Origin: Nomia melanderi
Lineage: Eukaryota; Arthropoda; Insecta; Hymenoptera; Halictidae
Reading direction: 5' to 3'
Assembly: GCF_051020985.1 (NCBI RefSeq)
Contig: NW_027475160.1
Coordinates: forward strand, 372,001-436,000
DNA: 64,000 bases
Position numbers and translations under genes: made by a program. The notes under the pieces were generated by a model. That model was not told the DNA's origin. It saw nothing but the letters and a program-made list of their open reading frames with translations, and ran no database searches. The first letter of the stretch is position 1, and the number at the start of each line of letters is the position of its first letter. Shown piece by piece: positions 38,510 to 53,600 of this stretch.

Positions 38510-41500
38510 AAAACTCCAGCATATATCTGGTGAAATCTCGGGTGCTATTACAAATAGCGCGATAAATGAAAGTGCATTGTCTGCAGGAGGCCCTCGCGCA
38601 TGAATCTGTGCAGCGGGAACGACCTCGGACCACCAGGGGCCGAGAAAACCACCGTCTCATGAGGCCGGACACTCAGGGTCAGTGAAAAATCCAATATATA
38701 TCTGGTGATATCTCAGGTGCTATTACAGATAGCGCGATAAATCAAAGTGCATTGTCTGCAGGAGGCCCTGGCGCATGAATCTGTGCAGCGGCAACGACCT
38801 CGGACCACCAGGAGCCGAGAAAACCACCGTCGCATGGGGCCGGACACACAGGGTCAGGGAAAAATCCAATATATATCTGGTGATATCTCGGGTGCTATTA
38901 GAGATAGCGCAACAAACCAAAGTGAATTATCTGCAGGAGGCCCTCGCGCATGAATCTGTGCAGCGGGAACGACCTCGGACCACCAGGGGCCAAGAAAACC
39001 ACCGACTCATGGGGCCGGACACTCATTGTCAGGGAAAAATCCAATATATATCTGGTGATGTCTCGGGTGCTATTAGAGATAGCGCAATAAACCAAAGTGA
39101 ATTATCTGCAGGAAGCCCTGGCTCATGAATCTGTGCAGCGGGAACGACCTCGGACCACCAGGGTCCGAGAAAACCACCGTGTCATGGGGCCGGACACTCA
39201 GGGTCAGGGGAAAATCCAATATATGTCTGGTGATATCTCGGGTGCTATTAGAGATAGCGCAATAAACCAAAGTGAATTATCTTCAGGAGGCCCTGGCGCA
39301 TAAATCTGTGCAGCGGGAACGACCTCGGACCACCAGGAGCCGAGAAAACCACCGTCTCATGGGGCCGGACACTCAGGGTCAGGGGAAAATCCAATATATA
39401 TCTGGCGATATCTCGGGTGCTATTAGAGATAGCGCAATAAACCAAAGTCAATTATCTGCAGGAGGCCCTGTCGCATGAATCTGTGCAGCGGGAACGACCT
39501 CGGAGCACCAGGGGCCGAGAAAACCACCGTCGCATGGGGCCGGACACTTAGGTTCAGGGGAAAATCCAATATATATCTGGTGATATCTCGGGTGCTATTA
39601 CAGATAGCCCAATAAATCAAAGTGCATAGTCTGTAGGAGGCCCTGGCGCATAAGTCTGTCCAGCGGGAACGACCTCGGACCACCAGGGGCCGAGAAAACC
39701 ACAGTCTCATGGGGCCGGACACTCAGGGTCAGGGGAAAATCCAATATATATCTGATGATATCTCGGGTGCTATTAGAGATAGCGCTATAAACCAAAGTGA
39801 ATTATCTGCAGGTGGCCCTGGCGCATGAATCTGTGCAGCGGGAACGACCTCGGACCGCCAGGGGCCGAGAAAACCACAGTCTTATGGGGCCGGACACTCA
39901 GGGTCAGTGAAAAATCCAATATATATCTGGTGATATCTCGGGTGCTATTAGAGATAGCGCTATAAACCAAAGTGAATTATCTGCAGGAGGCCCTGGCGCA
40001 TGAATCTGTGCAGCGGGAACGACCTCGGACCACCAGGGGCCGAAATAACCACAGTCTCATGGGGCCGGACACTCAGGGTCAGGGGAAAATCCAATATATA
40101 TCTCGTGATATCTCGGGTGCTATTAGAGATAGCGCAATAAACCAAAGTGAATTATCTGCAGGGGGCCCTGGCGCATGAGTCTGTTCAGCGGGAACGACCT
40201 CGGACCACCAGGGGCCGAGAAAACCGCAGTCTCATGTTGCCGGACAGTCAGGGTCAGGGGAAAATCCAATATCTATCTGGTCATATCTCGGGTGCTATTA
40301 GAGATAGCGCAATAAACCAAAGTCAATTATCTGCAGGAGGACCTGTCTCATGAATCTGTGCAGCGGGAACGACCTCGGACCACCAGGGGCCGAGAAAACC
40401 GGCGTCTTATGGGGCCGGACACTCAGGGTCAGGGAAAAATCCAATATATATCTGGTGATATCTCGGGTGCTATTACAGATAGCTCAATAAATCAAAGTGC
40501 ATTGTCTGTAGGAGGCCCTGGCGCATGAATCTCTGTAGCGGGAACGACCTCGGACCACCAGGGGCCGAGAAAACCACAGTCTCATGGGGCCGGACACTCA
40601 GGGTCAGGGGAAAATCCAATATATATCTGGTGATATCTCGGGTGCTATTAGAGAGAGCGCAATAAACCAAAGTGAATTATCTGCAGGAGGCCCTGGCGCA
40701 TGAATCTGTGCAGCGGGAACGACCTCGGACCACCAGGGGCCGAGAAAACCAGCGTCTTATGGGGCCGGACACTCAGGGTCAGGGAAGAATCCAATATATA
40801 TCTGGTGATATCTCGGGTGCTATTACAGATAGCGCAATAAATCAAAGTGCATTGTCTGTAGGATGCCCTGGCGCATGAATCTGTGCAGCGGGAACGACCT
40901 CGGACCACAAGGGGCCGAGAAAACCACAGTCTCATGGGGCCGGACACTCAGGGTCTGGTGAAAATCCAATATATATCTGGTGATATCTCGGGTGCTATTA
41001 GAGATAGCGCAATAAACCAAAGTGAATTATCTGCAGGAGGCCCTGGTGCATGAATCTGTGCAGCGGGAACGACCTCGCACCACCAGGGGCCGAGAAAACC
41101 ACCTTCCCATGGGGCCGGACACTCAGGGTCAGGGAAAAATCAAATATATCTCTGGTGATATCTCGGGTGCTATTAGAGATAGCGCAATAATCCAAAGTGA
41201 ATTATCTGCAGGAGGCCCTGGCGCATAAATCTGTGCAGCGTGAACGACCTCGGACCAACAGGGGCCGAGAAAACCACAGTCTCATGGGGCCGGACACTCA
41301 GGGTCTGGGAAAAATCAAATATATATCTGGTGATATCTCGGGTGCTATTAGAGAGAGTGCAATAAACCAAGGTGAATTATCTGCAGGAGGCCCTAGCGCA
41401 TAAATCTGTGCAGCGGGAACGACCTCGGACCACAAGGGGCCGAGAAAACCACAGTCTCATGGGGCCGGACACTCAGGGTCAGGGAAAAATCCAATATATA

Positions 41501-43309
41501 TCTGGTGATATCTCGGGTGCTATTACAGATAGCGCAATAAATCAAAGTGCATTGTCTGTAGGAGGCCCTGGTGCATGTATCTGTGCAGCGGGAACGACCT
41601 CGGACCACCAGGGGCCGAGAAAACCATCGTCTCATGGGGCCGGACACTCAGGGTCTGGGAAAAATCAAATATATATCTGGTGATATCTCGGGTGCTATTA
41701 GAGAGAGTGCAATAAACCAAAGTGAATTATCTGCAGGAGGCCCTAGCGCATGAATCTGTGCAGCGGGAACGACCTCGGACCACAAGGGGCCGGGAAAACC
41801 ACAGTCTCATGGGGCCGGACACTCAGGGTCAGGGAAAAATCCAATATATATCTGGTGATATCTCGGGTGCTATTACAGATAGCGCAATAAATCAAAGTGC
41901 ATTGTCTGTAGGAGGCCCTGGTGCATGTATCTGTGCAGCGGGAACGACCTCGGACCACCAGGGGCCGAGAAAACCACCGTCTCATGGGGCCGGACACTCA
42001 GGGTCGGGGGAAAATCCAATATATATCTGGTTATATCTCTGGTGCTATTAGAGATAGCGCAATAAACCAAAGTGAATTATCTGCAGGAGGCCCTGGCGCA
42101 TAAATCTGTGCAGCGGGAACGACCTCGGACCACAAGGGGCCGAGAAAACCACAGACTCATGGGGCCGGACACTCAGGGTCAGGGGCAAATCCAATATATA
42201 TCTGGTGATATCTCGGGTGCTATTAGAGACAGCGCAATAAATCAAAGTGCATTGTCTGTAGGAGGCCCTGGCGCATGAATCTGTGCAGCGGGAACGTCCT
42301 CGGACCACCAGGGGCCGAGAAAACCACAGTCTCATGGGGCCGGACACTCAGGGTCAGGGGAAAATCCAATATATATCTGGTGATATCTCGGGTGCTATTA
42401 GAGATAGCTCAATAAACCAAAGTGAAATATCTGCAGGAGGCCCTGGCGCATGCATCTGTGCAGCGGGAACGACCTCGGACCGCCAGGGGCCGAGAAAACC
42501 ACAGTCTCATGGGGCCGGACACTCAGGGTCAGGGGCAAATCCAATATATATCTGGTGATATCTCGGGTGCTATTAGAGATAGCGCAATAAACCAAAGTGA
42601 ATTATCTGCAGGAGGCCCTGGCGCATGAATCTGTACAGAGGGAACAACCTCGGACCACCAGGGGCCGAGAAAACCACCGTCTCATGTGGCCGGACACTCA
42701 GGGTCAGGGGAAAATCCAATATATATCTGGTGATATCTCGGGTGCTATTAGAGATAGCGCAATAAACCAAAGTGAATTATCTGCAGGAGGCCCTCGCGCA
42801 TGCATCTGTGCAGCAGGAACGACCTCGGACCACAAGGGGCCGACAAAACCATCGTCTCATGGGGCCGGACACTCAGGGTCAGGGAAAAATCCAATATATA
42901 TCTGGTGATATCTCGGGTGCTATTAGAGATAGCGCAACAAACCAAAGTGAATTATCTGCAGGAGGCCCTCGCGCATGCATCTGTGCAGCAGGAACGACCT
43001 CGGACCACCAGGGGCCGACAAAACCACCGTCTGATGGGGCCGGACACTCAGGGTCAGGGAAAAATCCAATATATATCTGGTGATATCTGGGGTGCTATTA
43101 GAGATAGCGCAATAAATCAAAGTGCATTGTCTGCAGGAGGCCCTAGCGCATGACTCTGTGCAGCGGGAACGACCTCGGACCCCCAGGGGCCGAGAAAACT
43201 GCCGTCTCATGGGGCCGGACATTCAGGGTCATGGATAAATCCAATATATATCTGGTGATATCTCGGGTGCTATTAGAGATAGCGCAATAAATCAAAGTGC
43301 AATGTCTGT

Positions 43310-43325
43310 AGGAGGCACTGGCGCA
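43310..43325 (+). other. Junction of a one-unit deletion that removes a cassette unit
   Basis: The left sequence (GCAATGTCTGTAGGAGGCAC) is the form that elsewhere precedes a diverged cassette, as at 28605. Here it continues directly into GGCGCATGAATCTGTGCAGCGGG, the form that elsewhere lies one unit later. Flanks match 28232-29056 with the offset changing by exactly 175 bp. The same junction is at about 52935 in the second D copy. The third partial copy (59124) keeps the unit. Confidence 0.75.
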
Positions 43326-44634
43326 TGAATCTGTGCAGCGGGAACGACCTCGGACCACCAGGGGCCGAGAAAACCACCGTCTCATGGGGCCGGAATGTCA
43401 GGGTCAGGGAAAAATCCAATATATATCTGGTGATATCTTGGGTGCTATTAGAGACAGCGCGATAAATCAAAGTGCAATGTCTGTAGGAGGCACTGGCGAA
43501 TGAATCTGTGCAGCGGGATCGACCTCGGACCACCAGGGGCCGAGAAAACCACCGTCTCATGGGGCCGGACACTCATGGTCAGGGAAAAATCCAATATATA
43601 TCTGGTGATATCTCGGGTGCTATTACAGATAGCGCAATAAATCAAAGTGCATTGTCTGTAGGAGGCCCTGGCGCATGAATCTGTGCAGCGGGAACGACCT
43701 CGGACCACCAGGGGCCGAGAAAACCACCGACACGTGGGGCCGGACACTCAGGGTCGGGGAAAAATTCAATATATATCTGGTGATATCTCGGGTGCTGTTA
43801 CAGATAGCACACTAAACCAAAGTGCATTGTCTGTAGGAGGCCCTGGCGCATGAATCTGTGCTGCGGGATCGACCTCGGACCACCAGGGGCCGAGAAATCC
43901 ATCGACACATGCGGTCGGACACCCAGGGTCAGCGAAAAATCCAATATATATCTGGTGATATCTCGGGTGCTGTTACAGATAGCGCAATAAATCAAAGTGC
44001 ATTGTCTGTAGGAGGCACTGGCGCATGAATCTGTACAGCGGCAACGACCTCGGACAACCAGGGGCCGAGAAAACCACCGTCTCATGGGGCCGGAATGTCA
44101 GGGTCAGGGAAAAATCCAATATATATCTGGTGATATCTCGGCTGCTCTTACAGATAGCGCTCTAAATCGAAGTGCATTGTCTGTAGGAGGCCCTGGCGCC
44201 TGTATCCGTGCAGCGGGATCGACCTCGGACCAACAGGGGACAAGAAAATCACCGACTCATGGGGCCGGACTGTCAGGGTCAGGGAAAAATCCAATATGTA
44301 TCTGGTGATATCTCGGGTGCTATTAGAGATAGCGCAATAAATCAAAGTCAATTATCTGTAGGAGGCCCTGGCGCATGAATGTGTGCAGCAGGATCGACCT
44401 CGGACCACCAGGGGGCCGAGAAAACCACCGTCTCATGGGACCGTACACTCAGGGTCAGGGAAAAATCCAATATATATCTGGTAATATCGCGGGTGCTATT
44501 AGAGATAGGGCAATAAGCCAAAGTGAATTATCTGCCAGAGGCCCTGGCGCATGCATCTGTGCAGCGGGAACGACCTCGGACCACCAGGGGGCCGAGAAAA
44601 CCACCGTCTCATGGGGCCGGACTGTCAGGGTCAG

Positions 44635-47600
44635 GGAAAAATCCAATTTATCTTGTGATATCTCGGGTGCTATTACAGATAGCGCAATAAATCAAAGTGC
44701 ATTGTCTGTAGGAGGCCATGGCGCATGCATCTGGCCAGCGGGAACGACCTCGGACCACCAGGGGCCGAGAAAACCACCGTCTCATGGGGCCGGACACTCC
44801 GGGTCAGGGAAAAAGCCAATATATATCTGGTGATATCTCGGGTGCTATTAGAGATAGCGCAATAAATCAAGGTGCATTGTCTGTAGGTGGTCCTGGCGCA
44901 TGAATCTGTGCAGCGGGAAAGACCTCGGACCACCAGGGGCCGAGAAAACCACAGTCTCATGGGGCCGGACACTCAGGGTCGGGGAAAAATCCAATATATA
45001 TCCGGTGATATGTCGGGTGCTATTAGAGATAGCGCAATATACCAAAGTGAATTGTCTGTAGGAGGCCCTGGCGCATGAATATGGGCAGCGGGAACGACTT
45101 CGGACCACCAGGGGCCGAGAAAATCACAGTCTCATGGGGCCGGTCACTCAGGGTCAGGGAAAAATCCAATATATATCTGGTGATATCTCGGGTGCTATTA
45201 CAGATAGCGCAATAAATCAAAGTGCATTGTCTGTAGGAGGCCCTGGCGCATGAATCTGGGCAGCGGGAACGACTTCGGACCACCAGGTTCCGAGAAAACC
45301 ACAGTCTCATGGTGCCGGACACTCAGGGTCAGGGGAAAATCTAATATATATCTGGTGATATCTCGGGTGCTATTAGAGATAGCGCAATAAACCAAAGTGA
45401 ATTATCTGCAGGAGGCCCTGGCGCAAGCATCTGTTCAGCGGGAACGACCTCGGACCACCAGGGGCCGAGAAAACCACAGTCTCATGGGGCCGGACGCTCA
45501 GGGTCAGGGAGAAATCCAGCATATATCTGGTGATATCTCGCGTACTATTAGAGATAGCGCAATAAATCAAAGTGCATTGTCTGCCGGAAGCCCTGGCGCA
45601 TGTTTCTGTGCAGCGGGAACGACCTCGGACCACCAGGGGCCGAGAAAACCACCGTCTCATGGGGCCGGAATGTCAGGGTCAGGGAAAAATCCAATATATA
45701 TCTGGTGATATCTTGGGTGCTATTAGAGACAGCGCAATAAATCAAAGTGCATTGTCTGTAGGAGGCCCTGGCGCATGAATCTGTGCAGTGGGAACGACTT
45801 CGGACAACCAGGGTCCGAGAAAACCACCGTCTCATGGGGCCGGACACGCTGGGTCAGGGAAAAATCCTATATATATCTGGTGATATCTCGGGTGCTATTA
45901 CAGATAGCGCAATAAATCAAAGTGCATTGTCTGCATTATGCCCTGGCGCATGAATCTGTTAAGCGGGAACGACCTCGGACCACCAGGGGCCAAGAAAACC
46001 ACAGTCTCATGGGGCCGGACACTCAGGGTCAGGGAAAAATCCAATATATATCTGGTGATATCTCGGGTGCTATTACAGATAGCGCAATAAATCAAAGTGC
46101 ATTGTCTGTTGGAGTCCCTGGCGCATGAATCTGTGTAGCGGGAACGACCTCGGACCACCAGGGGCCGAGAAAACCACCGTCTCATGGGGCAGGACACTCA
46201 GGGTCAGGGAAAAATCCAATTTATCTTGTGATATCTCGGGTGCTATTACAGATAGCGCAATAAATCAAAGTGCATTGTCTGTAGGAGGCCCTGGCGCATG
46301 AATCTGGGCAGCGGGAACGACTTCGGACCACCAGGGGCCGAGAAAATCACAGTCTCATGGGGCCGGTCACTCAGGGTCAGGGAAAAATCCAATATATATC
46401 TGGTGATATCTCGGGTGCTATTACAGATAGCGCAATAAATCAAAGTGCATTGTCTGTAGTAGTCCCTGCCGCATGAATCTGTATAGCGGGAACGACCTCG
46501 GACCACCAGGGGCCGAGAAAACCACCGTCTCATGGGGCCGGACACTCAGGGTCAGGGAAAAATCCAATTTATCTTGTGATATCTCGGGTGCTATTACAGA
46601 TAGCGCAATAAATCAAAGTGCATTGTCTGTAGGAGGCCCTGGCGCATGCATCTGGCCAGCGGGAACGACCTCGGACCACCAGGGGCCGAGAAAACCACCG
46701 TCTCATGGGGCCGGACACTCAGGGTCAGGGGAAAATCCAATATATATCTGGTGATATCTCGGGTGCTATTACAGATAGCGCAATAAATCAAAGTGCATTC
46801 TCTGTAGGAGGCCCTGGCGCATGCATGTGTGCAGCGGGAACGACCTCGGACCACCAGGGGCCGAGAAAACCACCGTCTCATGGGGCCGGACACTCAGGGT
46901 CAGGGAAAAAGCCAATATATATCTGGTGATATCTCGGGTGCTATTAGAGATAGCGCAATAAATCAAAGTGCATTGTCTGTAGGAGTCCCTGGCGCACGAA
47001 TCTGTGCAGCGGGAACGACTTCGGACCACCAGGGGCCGAGAAAACCACCGTCTCCTGGGGCCGGACACTCAGGGTCAGGGAAAAATCCAATATATATCTG
47101 GTGATATCTCGGGTGCTATTACAGATAGCGCAATAAATCAAAGTGCATTGTCTGTAGGAGGCCCTGCCGCATGAATCTGGGCAGCGTTAACGACCTCGCA
47201 CCACCAGGCGCCGAGAAAACCACAGTCTCATGGGGCCGGACACTCAGGTTCAGGGAAAAATCCAATATATATCTGGTGATATGTCGGGTGCTATTAGAGG
47301 TAGCTCAAGAAACCAAAGTGAATTGTCTGCCGGAGGCCCTGGCGCATGAATCTCTGCAGCGGGAACGACCTCGGACCACCAGGGGCCGAGACAACCACCG
47401 TCTCATGGGGCCAGACACTCAGGGTCAGAGGAAAAATCCAATATATATCTGGTGATATCTCGGGTGCTATTAGAGATAGCGCAATAAACCAAAGTGAATT
47501 ATCTGCAGGAGGCTCTGGCTCATGAATCTGTGCAGCTGGAACGACCTCGGACCACCATGGGCCGAGAAAACCACCGTCTCATGGGGCCGGACACTCAGGG

Positions 47601-50600
47601 TCAGGGAAAAATCGCATATATATCTGGCGATATCTCGGGTGCTATTACTGATAGCGCAATAAATCAAAGTGCATTGTCTGTAGGAGGACCTGGCGCATGA
47701 ATCTGGCCAGCGGGAACGACCTCGGACCTCCAGCGGCCGAGAAAACCACCGTCTCATGGGGCCGGACAATCAGGGTCAGGGGAAAATCCAATATATATCT
47801 GGTGATATCTCGGGTGCTATCAGAGATAGCGCAATAAACCAAAGAGAATTATCTGCAGGAGGCCCTGGCGCATGCATCTGTGCAGCGGGAACGACCTCGG
47901 ACCACCAGGGGCCGAGCAAACCACCGTCTCATGCGGCCGGACACTCAGGGTCAGGGAAAAATCCAATATATATCTGGTGATATCTCGGGTGCTATTAAAG
48001 ATAGCGCAATAAATCAAAGTGCATTGTCTGTAGGTGGCACTGGCGAATGAATCTGTGCAGCAGGAACGACCTCGGAACACCAGGGGCCGAGAATATTACA
48101 GATATTCGGAATACGTCACCCAAGGTCATGTAAAACTCCAGCATATATCTGGTGAAATCTCGGGTGCTATTACAAATAGCGCGATAAATGAAAGTGCATT
48201 GTCTGCAGGAGGCCCTCGCGCATGAATCTGTGCAGCGGGAACGACCTCGGACCACCAGGGGCCGAGAAAACCACCGTCTCATGAGGCCGGACACTCAGGG
48301 TCAGTGAAAAATCCAATATATATCTGGTGATATCTCAGGTGCTATTACAGATAGCGCGATAAATCAAAGTGCATTGTCTGCAGGAGGCCCTGGCGCATGA
48401 ATCTGTGCAGCGGCAACGACCTCGGACCACCAGGAGCCGAGAAAACCACCGTCGCATGGGGCCGGACACACAGGGTCAGGGAAAAATCCAATATATATCT
48501 GGTGATATCTCGGGTGCTATTAGAGATAGCGCAACAAACCAAAGTGAATTATCTGCAGGAGGCCCTCGCGCATGAATCTGTGCAGCGGGAACGACCTCGG
48601 ACCACCAGGGGCCAAGAAAACCACCGACTCATGGGGCCGGACACTCATTGTCAGGGAAAAATCCAATATATATCTGGTGATGTCTCGGGTGCTATTAGAG
48701 ATAGCGCAATAAACCAAAGTGAATTATCTGCAGGAAGCCCTGGCTCATGAATCTGTGCAGCGGGAACGACCTCGGACCACCAGGGTCCGAGAAAACCACC
48801 GTGTCATGGGGCCGGACACTCAGGGTCAGGGGAAAATCCAATATATGTCTGGTGATATCTCGGGTGCTATTAGAGATAGCGCAATAAACCAAAGTGAATT
48901 ATCTTCAGGAGGCCCTGGCGCATAAATCTGTGCAGCGGGAACGACCTCGGACCACCAGGAGCCGAGAAAACCACCGTCTCATGGGGCCGGACACTCAGGG
49001 TCAGGGGAAAATCCAATATATATCTGGCGATATCTCGGGTGCTATTAGAGATAGCGCAATAAACCAAAGTCAATTATCTGCAGGAGGCCCTGTCGCATGA
49101 ATCTGTGCAGCGGGAACGACCTCGGAGCACCAGGGGCCGAGAAAACCACCGTCGCATGGGGCCGGACACTTAGGTTCAGGGGAAAATCCAATATATATCT
49201 GGTGATATCTCGGGTGCTATTACAGATAGCCCAATAAATCAAAGTGCATAGTCTGTAGGAGGCCCTGGCGCATAAGTCTGTCCAGCGGGAACGACCTCGG
49301 ACCACCAGGGGCCGAGAAAACCACAGTCTCATGGGGCCGGACACTCAGGGTCAGGGGAAAATCCAATATATATCTGATGATATCTCGGGTGCTATTAGAG
49401 ATAGCGCTATAAACCAAAGTGAATTATCTGCAGGTGGCCCTGGCGCATGAATCTGTGCAGCGGGAACGACCTCGGACCGCCAGGGGCCGAGAAAACCACA
49501 GTCTTATGGGGCCGGACACTCAGGGTCAGTGAAAAATCCAATATATATCTGGTGATATCTCGGGTGCTATTAGAGATAGCGCTATAAACCAAAGTGAATT
49601 ATCTGCAGGAGGCCCTGGCGCATGAATCTGTGCAGCGGGAACGACCTCGGACCACCAGGGGCCGAAATAACCACAGTCTCATGGGGCCGGACACTCAGGG
49701 TCAGGGGAAAATCCAATATATATCTCGTGATATCTCGGGTGCTATTAGAGATAGCGCAATAAACCAAAGTGAATTATCTGCAGGGGGCCCTGGCGCATGA
49801 GTCTGTTCAGCGGGAACGACCTCGGACCACCAGGGGCCGAGAAAACCGCAGTCTCATGTTGCCGGACAGTCAGGGTCAGGGGAAAATCCAATATCTATCT
49901 GGTCATATCTCGGGTGCTATTAGAGATAGCGCAATAAACCAAAGTCAATTATCTGCAGGAGGACCTGTCTCATGAATCTGTGCAGCGGGAACGACCTCGG
50001 ACCACCAGGGGCCGAGAAAACCGGCGTCTTATGGGGCCGGACACTCAGGGTCAGGGAAAAATCCAATATATATCTGGTGATATCTCGGGTGCTATTACAG
50101 ATAGCTCAATAAATCAAAGTGCATTGTCTGTAGGAGGCCCTGGCGCATGAATCTCTGTAGCGGGAACGACCTCGGACCACCAGGGGCCGAGAAAACCACA
50201 GTCTCATGGGGCCGGACACTCAGGGTCAGGGGAAAATCCAATATATATCTGGTGATATCTCGGGTGCTATTAGAGAGAGCGCAATAAACCAAAGTGAATT
50301 ATCTGCAGGAGGCCCTGGCGCATGAATCTGTGCAGCGGGAACGACCTCGGACCACCAGGGGCCGAGAAAACCAGCGTCTTATGGGGCCGGACACTCAGGG
50401 TCAGGGAAGAATCCAATATATATCTGGTGATATCTCGGGTGCTATTACAGATAGCGCAATAAATCAAAGTGCATTGTCTGTAGGATGCCCTGGCGCATGA
50501 ATCTGTGCAGCGGGAACGACCTCGGACCACAAGGGGCCGAGAAAACCACAGTCTCATGGGGCCGGACACTCAGGGTCTGGTGAAAATCCAATATATATCT

Positions 50601-53600
50601 GGTGATATCTCGGGTGCTATTAGAGATAGCGCAATAAACCAAAGTGAATTATCTGCAGGAGGCCCTGGTGCATGAATCTGTGCAGCGGGAACGACCTCGC
50701 ACCACCAGGGGCCGAGAAAACCACCTTCCCATGGGGCCGGACACTCAGGGTCAGGGAAAAATCAAATATATCTCTGGTGATATCTCGGGTGCTATTAGAG
50801 ATAGCGCAATAATCCAAAGTGAATTATCTGCAGGAGGCCCTGGCGCATAAATCTGTGCAGCGTGAACGACCTCGGACCAACAGGGGCCGAGAAAACCACA
50901 GTCTCATGGGGCCGGACACTCAGGGTCTGGGAAAAATCAAATATATATCTGGTGATATCTCGGGTGCTATTAGAGAGAGTGCAATAAACCAAGGTGAATT
51001 ATCTGCAGGAGGCCCTAGCGCATAAATCTGTGCAGCGGGAACGACCTCGGACCACAAGGGGCCGAGAAAACCACAGTCTCATGGGGCCGGACACTCAGGG
51101 TCAGGGAAAAATCCAATATATATCTGGTGATATCTCGGGTGCTATTACAGATAGCGCAATAAATCAAAGTGCATTGTCTGTAGGAGGCCCTGGTGCATGT
51201 ATCTGTGCAGCGGGAACGACCTCGGACCACCAGGGGCCGAGAAAACCATCGTCTCATGGGGCCGGACACTCAGGGTCTGGGAAAAATCAAATATATATCT
51301 GGTGATATCTCGGGTGCTATTAGAGAGAGTGCAATAAACCAAAGTGAATTATCTGCAGGAGGCCCTAGCGCATGAATCTGTGCAGCGGGAACGACCTCGG
51401 ACCACAAGGGGCCGGGAAAACCACAGTCTCATGGGGCCGGACACTCAGGGTCAGGGAAAAATCCAATATATATCTGGTGATATCTCGGGTGCTATTACAG
51501 ATAGCGCAATAAATCAAAGTGCATTGTCTGTAGGAGGCCCTGGTGCATGTATCTGTGCAGCGGGAACGACCTCGGACCACCAGGGGCCGAGAAAACCACC
51601 GTCTCATGGGGCCGGACACTCAGGGTCGGGGGAAAATCCAATATATATCTGGTTATATCTCTGGTGCTATTAGAGATAGCGCAATAAACCAAAGTGAATT
51701 ATCTGCAGGAGGCCCTGGCGCATAAATCTGTGCAGCGGGAACGACCTCGGACCACAAGGGGCCGAGAAAACCACAGACTCATGGGGCCGGACACTCAGGG
51801 TCAGGGGCAAATCCAATATATATCTGGTGATATCTCGGGTGCTATTAGAGACAGCGCAATAAATCAAAGTGCATTGTCTGTAGGAGGCCCTGGCGCATGA
51901 ATCTGTGCAGCGGGAACGTCCTCGGACCACCAGGGGCCGAGAAAACCACAGTCTCATGGGGCCGGACACTCAGGGTCAGGGGAAAATCCAATATATATCT
52001 GGTGATATCTCGGGTGCTATTAGAGATAGCTCAATAAACCAAAGTGAAATATCTGCAGGAGGCCCTGGCGCATGCATCTGTGCAGCGGGAACGACCTCGG
52101 ACCGCCAGGGGCCGAGAAAACCACAGTCTCATGGGGCCGGACACTCAGGGTCAGGGGCAAATCCAATATATATCTGGTGATATCTCGGGTGCTATTAGAG
52201 ATAGCGCAATAAACCAAAGTGAATTATCTGCAGGAGGCCCTGGCGCATGAATCTGTACAGAGGGAACAACCTCGGACCACCAGGGGCCGAGAAAACCACC
52301 GTCTCATGTGGCCGGACACTCAGGGTCAGGGGAAAATCCAATATATATCTGGTGATATCTCGGGTGCTATTAGAGATAGCGCAATAAACCAAAGTGAATT
52401 ATCTGCAGGAGGCCCTCGCGCATGCATCTGTGCAGCAGGAACGACCTCGGACCACAAGGGGCCGACAAAACCATCGTCTCATGGGGCCGGACACTCAGGG
52501 TCAGGGAAAAATCCAATATATATCTGGTGATATCTCGGGTGCTATTAGAGATAGCGCAACAAACCAAAGTGAATTATCTGCAGGAGGCCCTCGCGCATGC
52601 ATCTGTGCAGCAGGAACGACCTCGGACCACCAGGGGCCGACAAAACCACCGTCTGATGGGGCCGGACACTCAGGGTCAGGGAAAAATCCAATATATATCT
52701 GGTGATATCTGGGGTGCTATTAGAGATAGCGCAATAAATCAAAGTGCATTGTCTGCAGGAGGCCCTAGCGCATGACTCTGTGCAGCGGGAACGACCTCGG
52801 ACCCCCAGGGGCCGAGAAAACTGCCGTCTCATGGGGCCGGACATTCAGGGTCATGGATAAATCCAATATATATCTGGTGATATCTCGGGTGCTATTAGAG
52901 ATAGCGCAATAAATCAAAGTGCAATGTCTGTAGGAGGCACTGGCGCATGAATCTGTGCAGCGGGAACGACCTCGGACCACCAGGGGCCGAGAAAACCACC
53001 GTCTCATGGGGCCGGAATGTCAGGGTCAGGGAAAAATCCAATATATATCTGGTGATATCTTGGGTGCTATTAGAGACAGCGCGATAAATCAAAGTGCAAT
53101 GTCTGTAGGAGGCACTGGCGAATGAATCTGTGCAGCGGGATCGACCTCGGACCACCAGGGGCCGAGAAAACCACCGTCTCATGGGGCCGGACACTCATGG
53201 TCAGGGAAAAATCCAATATATATCTGGTGATATCTCGGGTGCTATTACAGATAGCGCAATAAATCAAAGTGCATTGTCTGTAGGAGGCCCTGGCGCATGA
53301 ATCTGTGCAGCGGGAACGACCTCGGACCACCAGGGGCCGAGAAAACCACCGACACGTGGGGCCGGACACTCAGGGTCGGGGAAAAATTCAATATATATCT
53401 GGTGATATCTCGGGTGCTGTTACAGATAGCACACTAAACCAAAGTGCATTGTCTGTAGGAGGCCCTGGCGCATGAATCTGTGCTGCGGGATCGACCTCGG
53501 ACCACCAGGGGCCGAGAAATCCATCGACACATGCGGTCGGACACCCAGGGTCAGCGAAAAATCCAATATATATCTGGTGATATCTCGGGTGCTGTTACAG

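Larger units (their letters stand above)
35013..44635 (+). repeat. Block D, 9622 bp super-repeat (55 units), first copy
   Basis: Followed immediately by a second copy at exactly 9622 bp (55 x 175 minus 3). All subtype markers checked recur at that spacing: the cassette 38474/48096, ATAATCCAAAG near 41188/50810, GTGCTGCGGG near 43858/53480, and CCAATTTATC near 35021/44643. The -3 bp is explained by three two-base-short units (near 35021, 36593, 36942), two one-base-long units (near 44408, 44586) and one extra base in GTCAGAGGAAAAATCC near 37802. Between 37.8 and 42.9 kb AAACCAAAGTGAATTATCTGCAGG units predominate. Confidence 0.9.
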
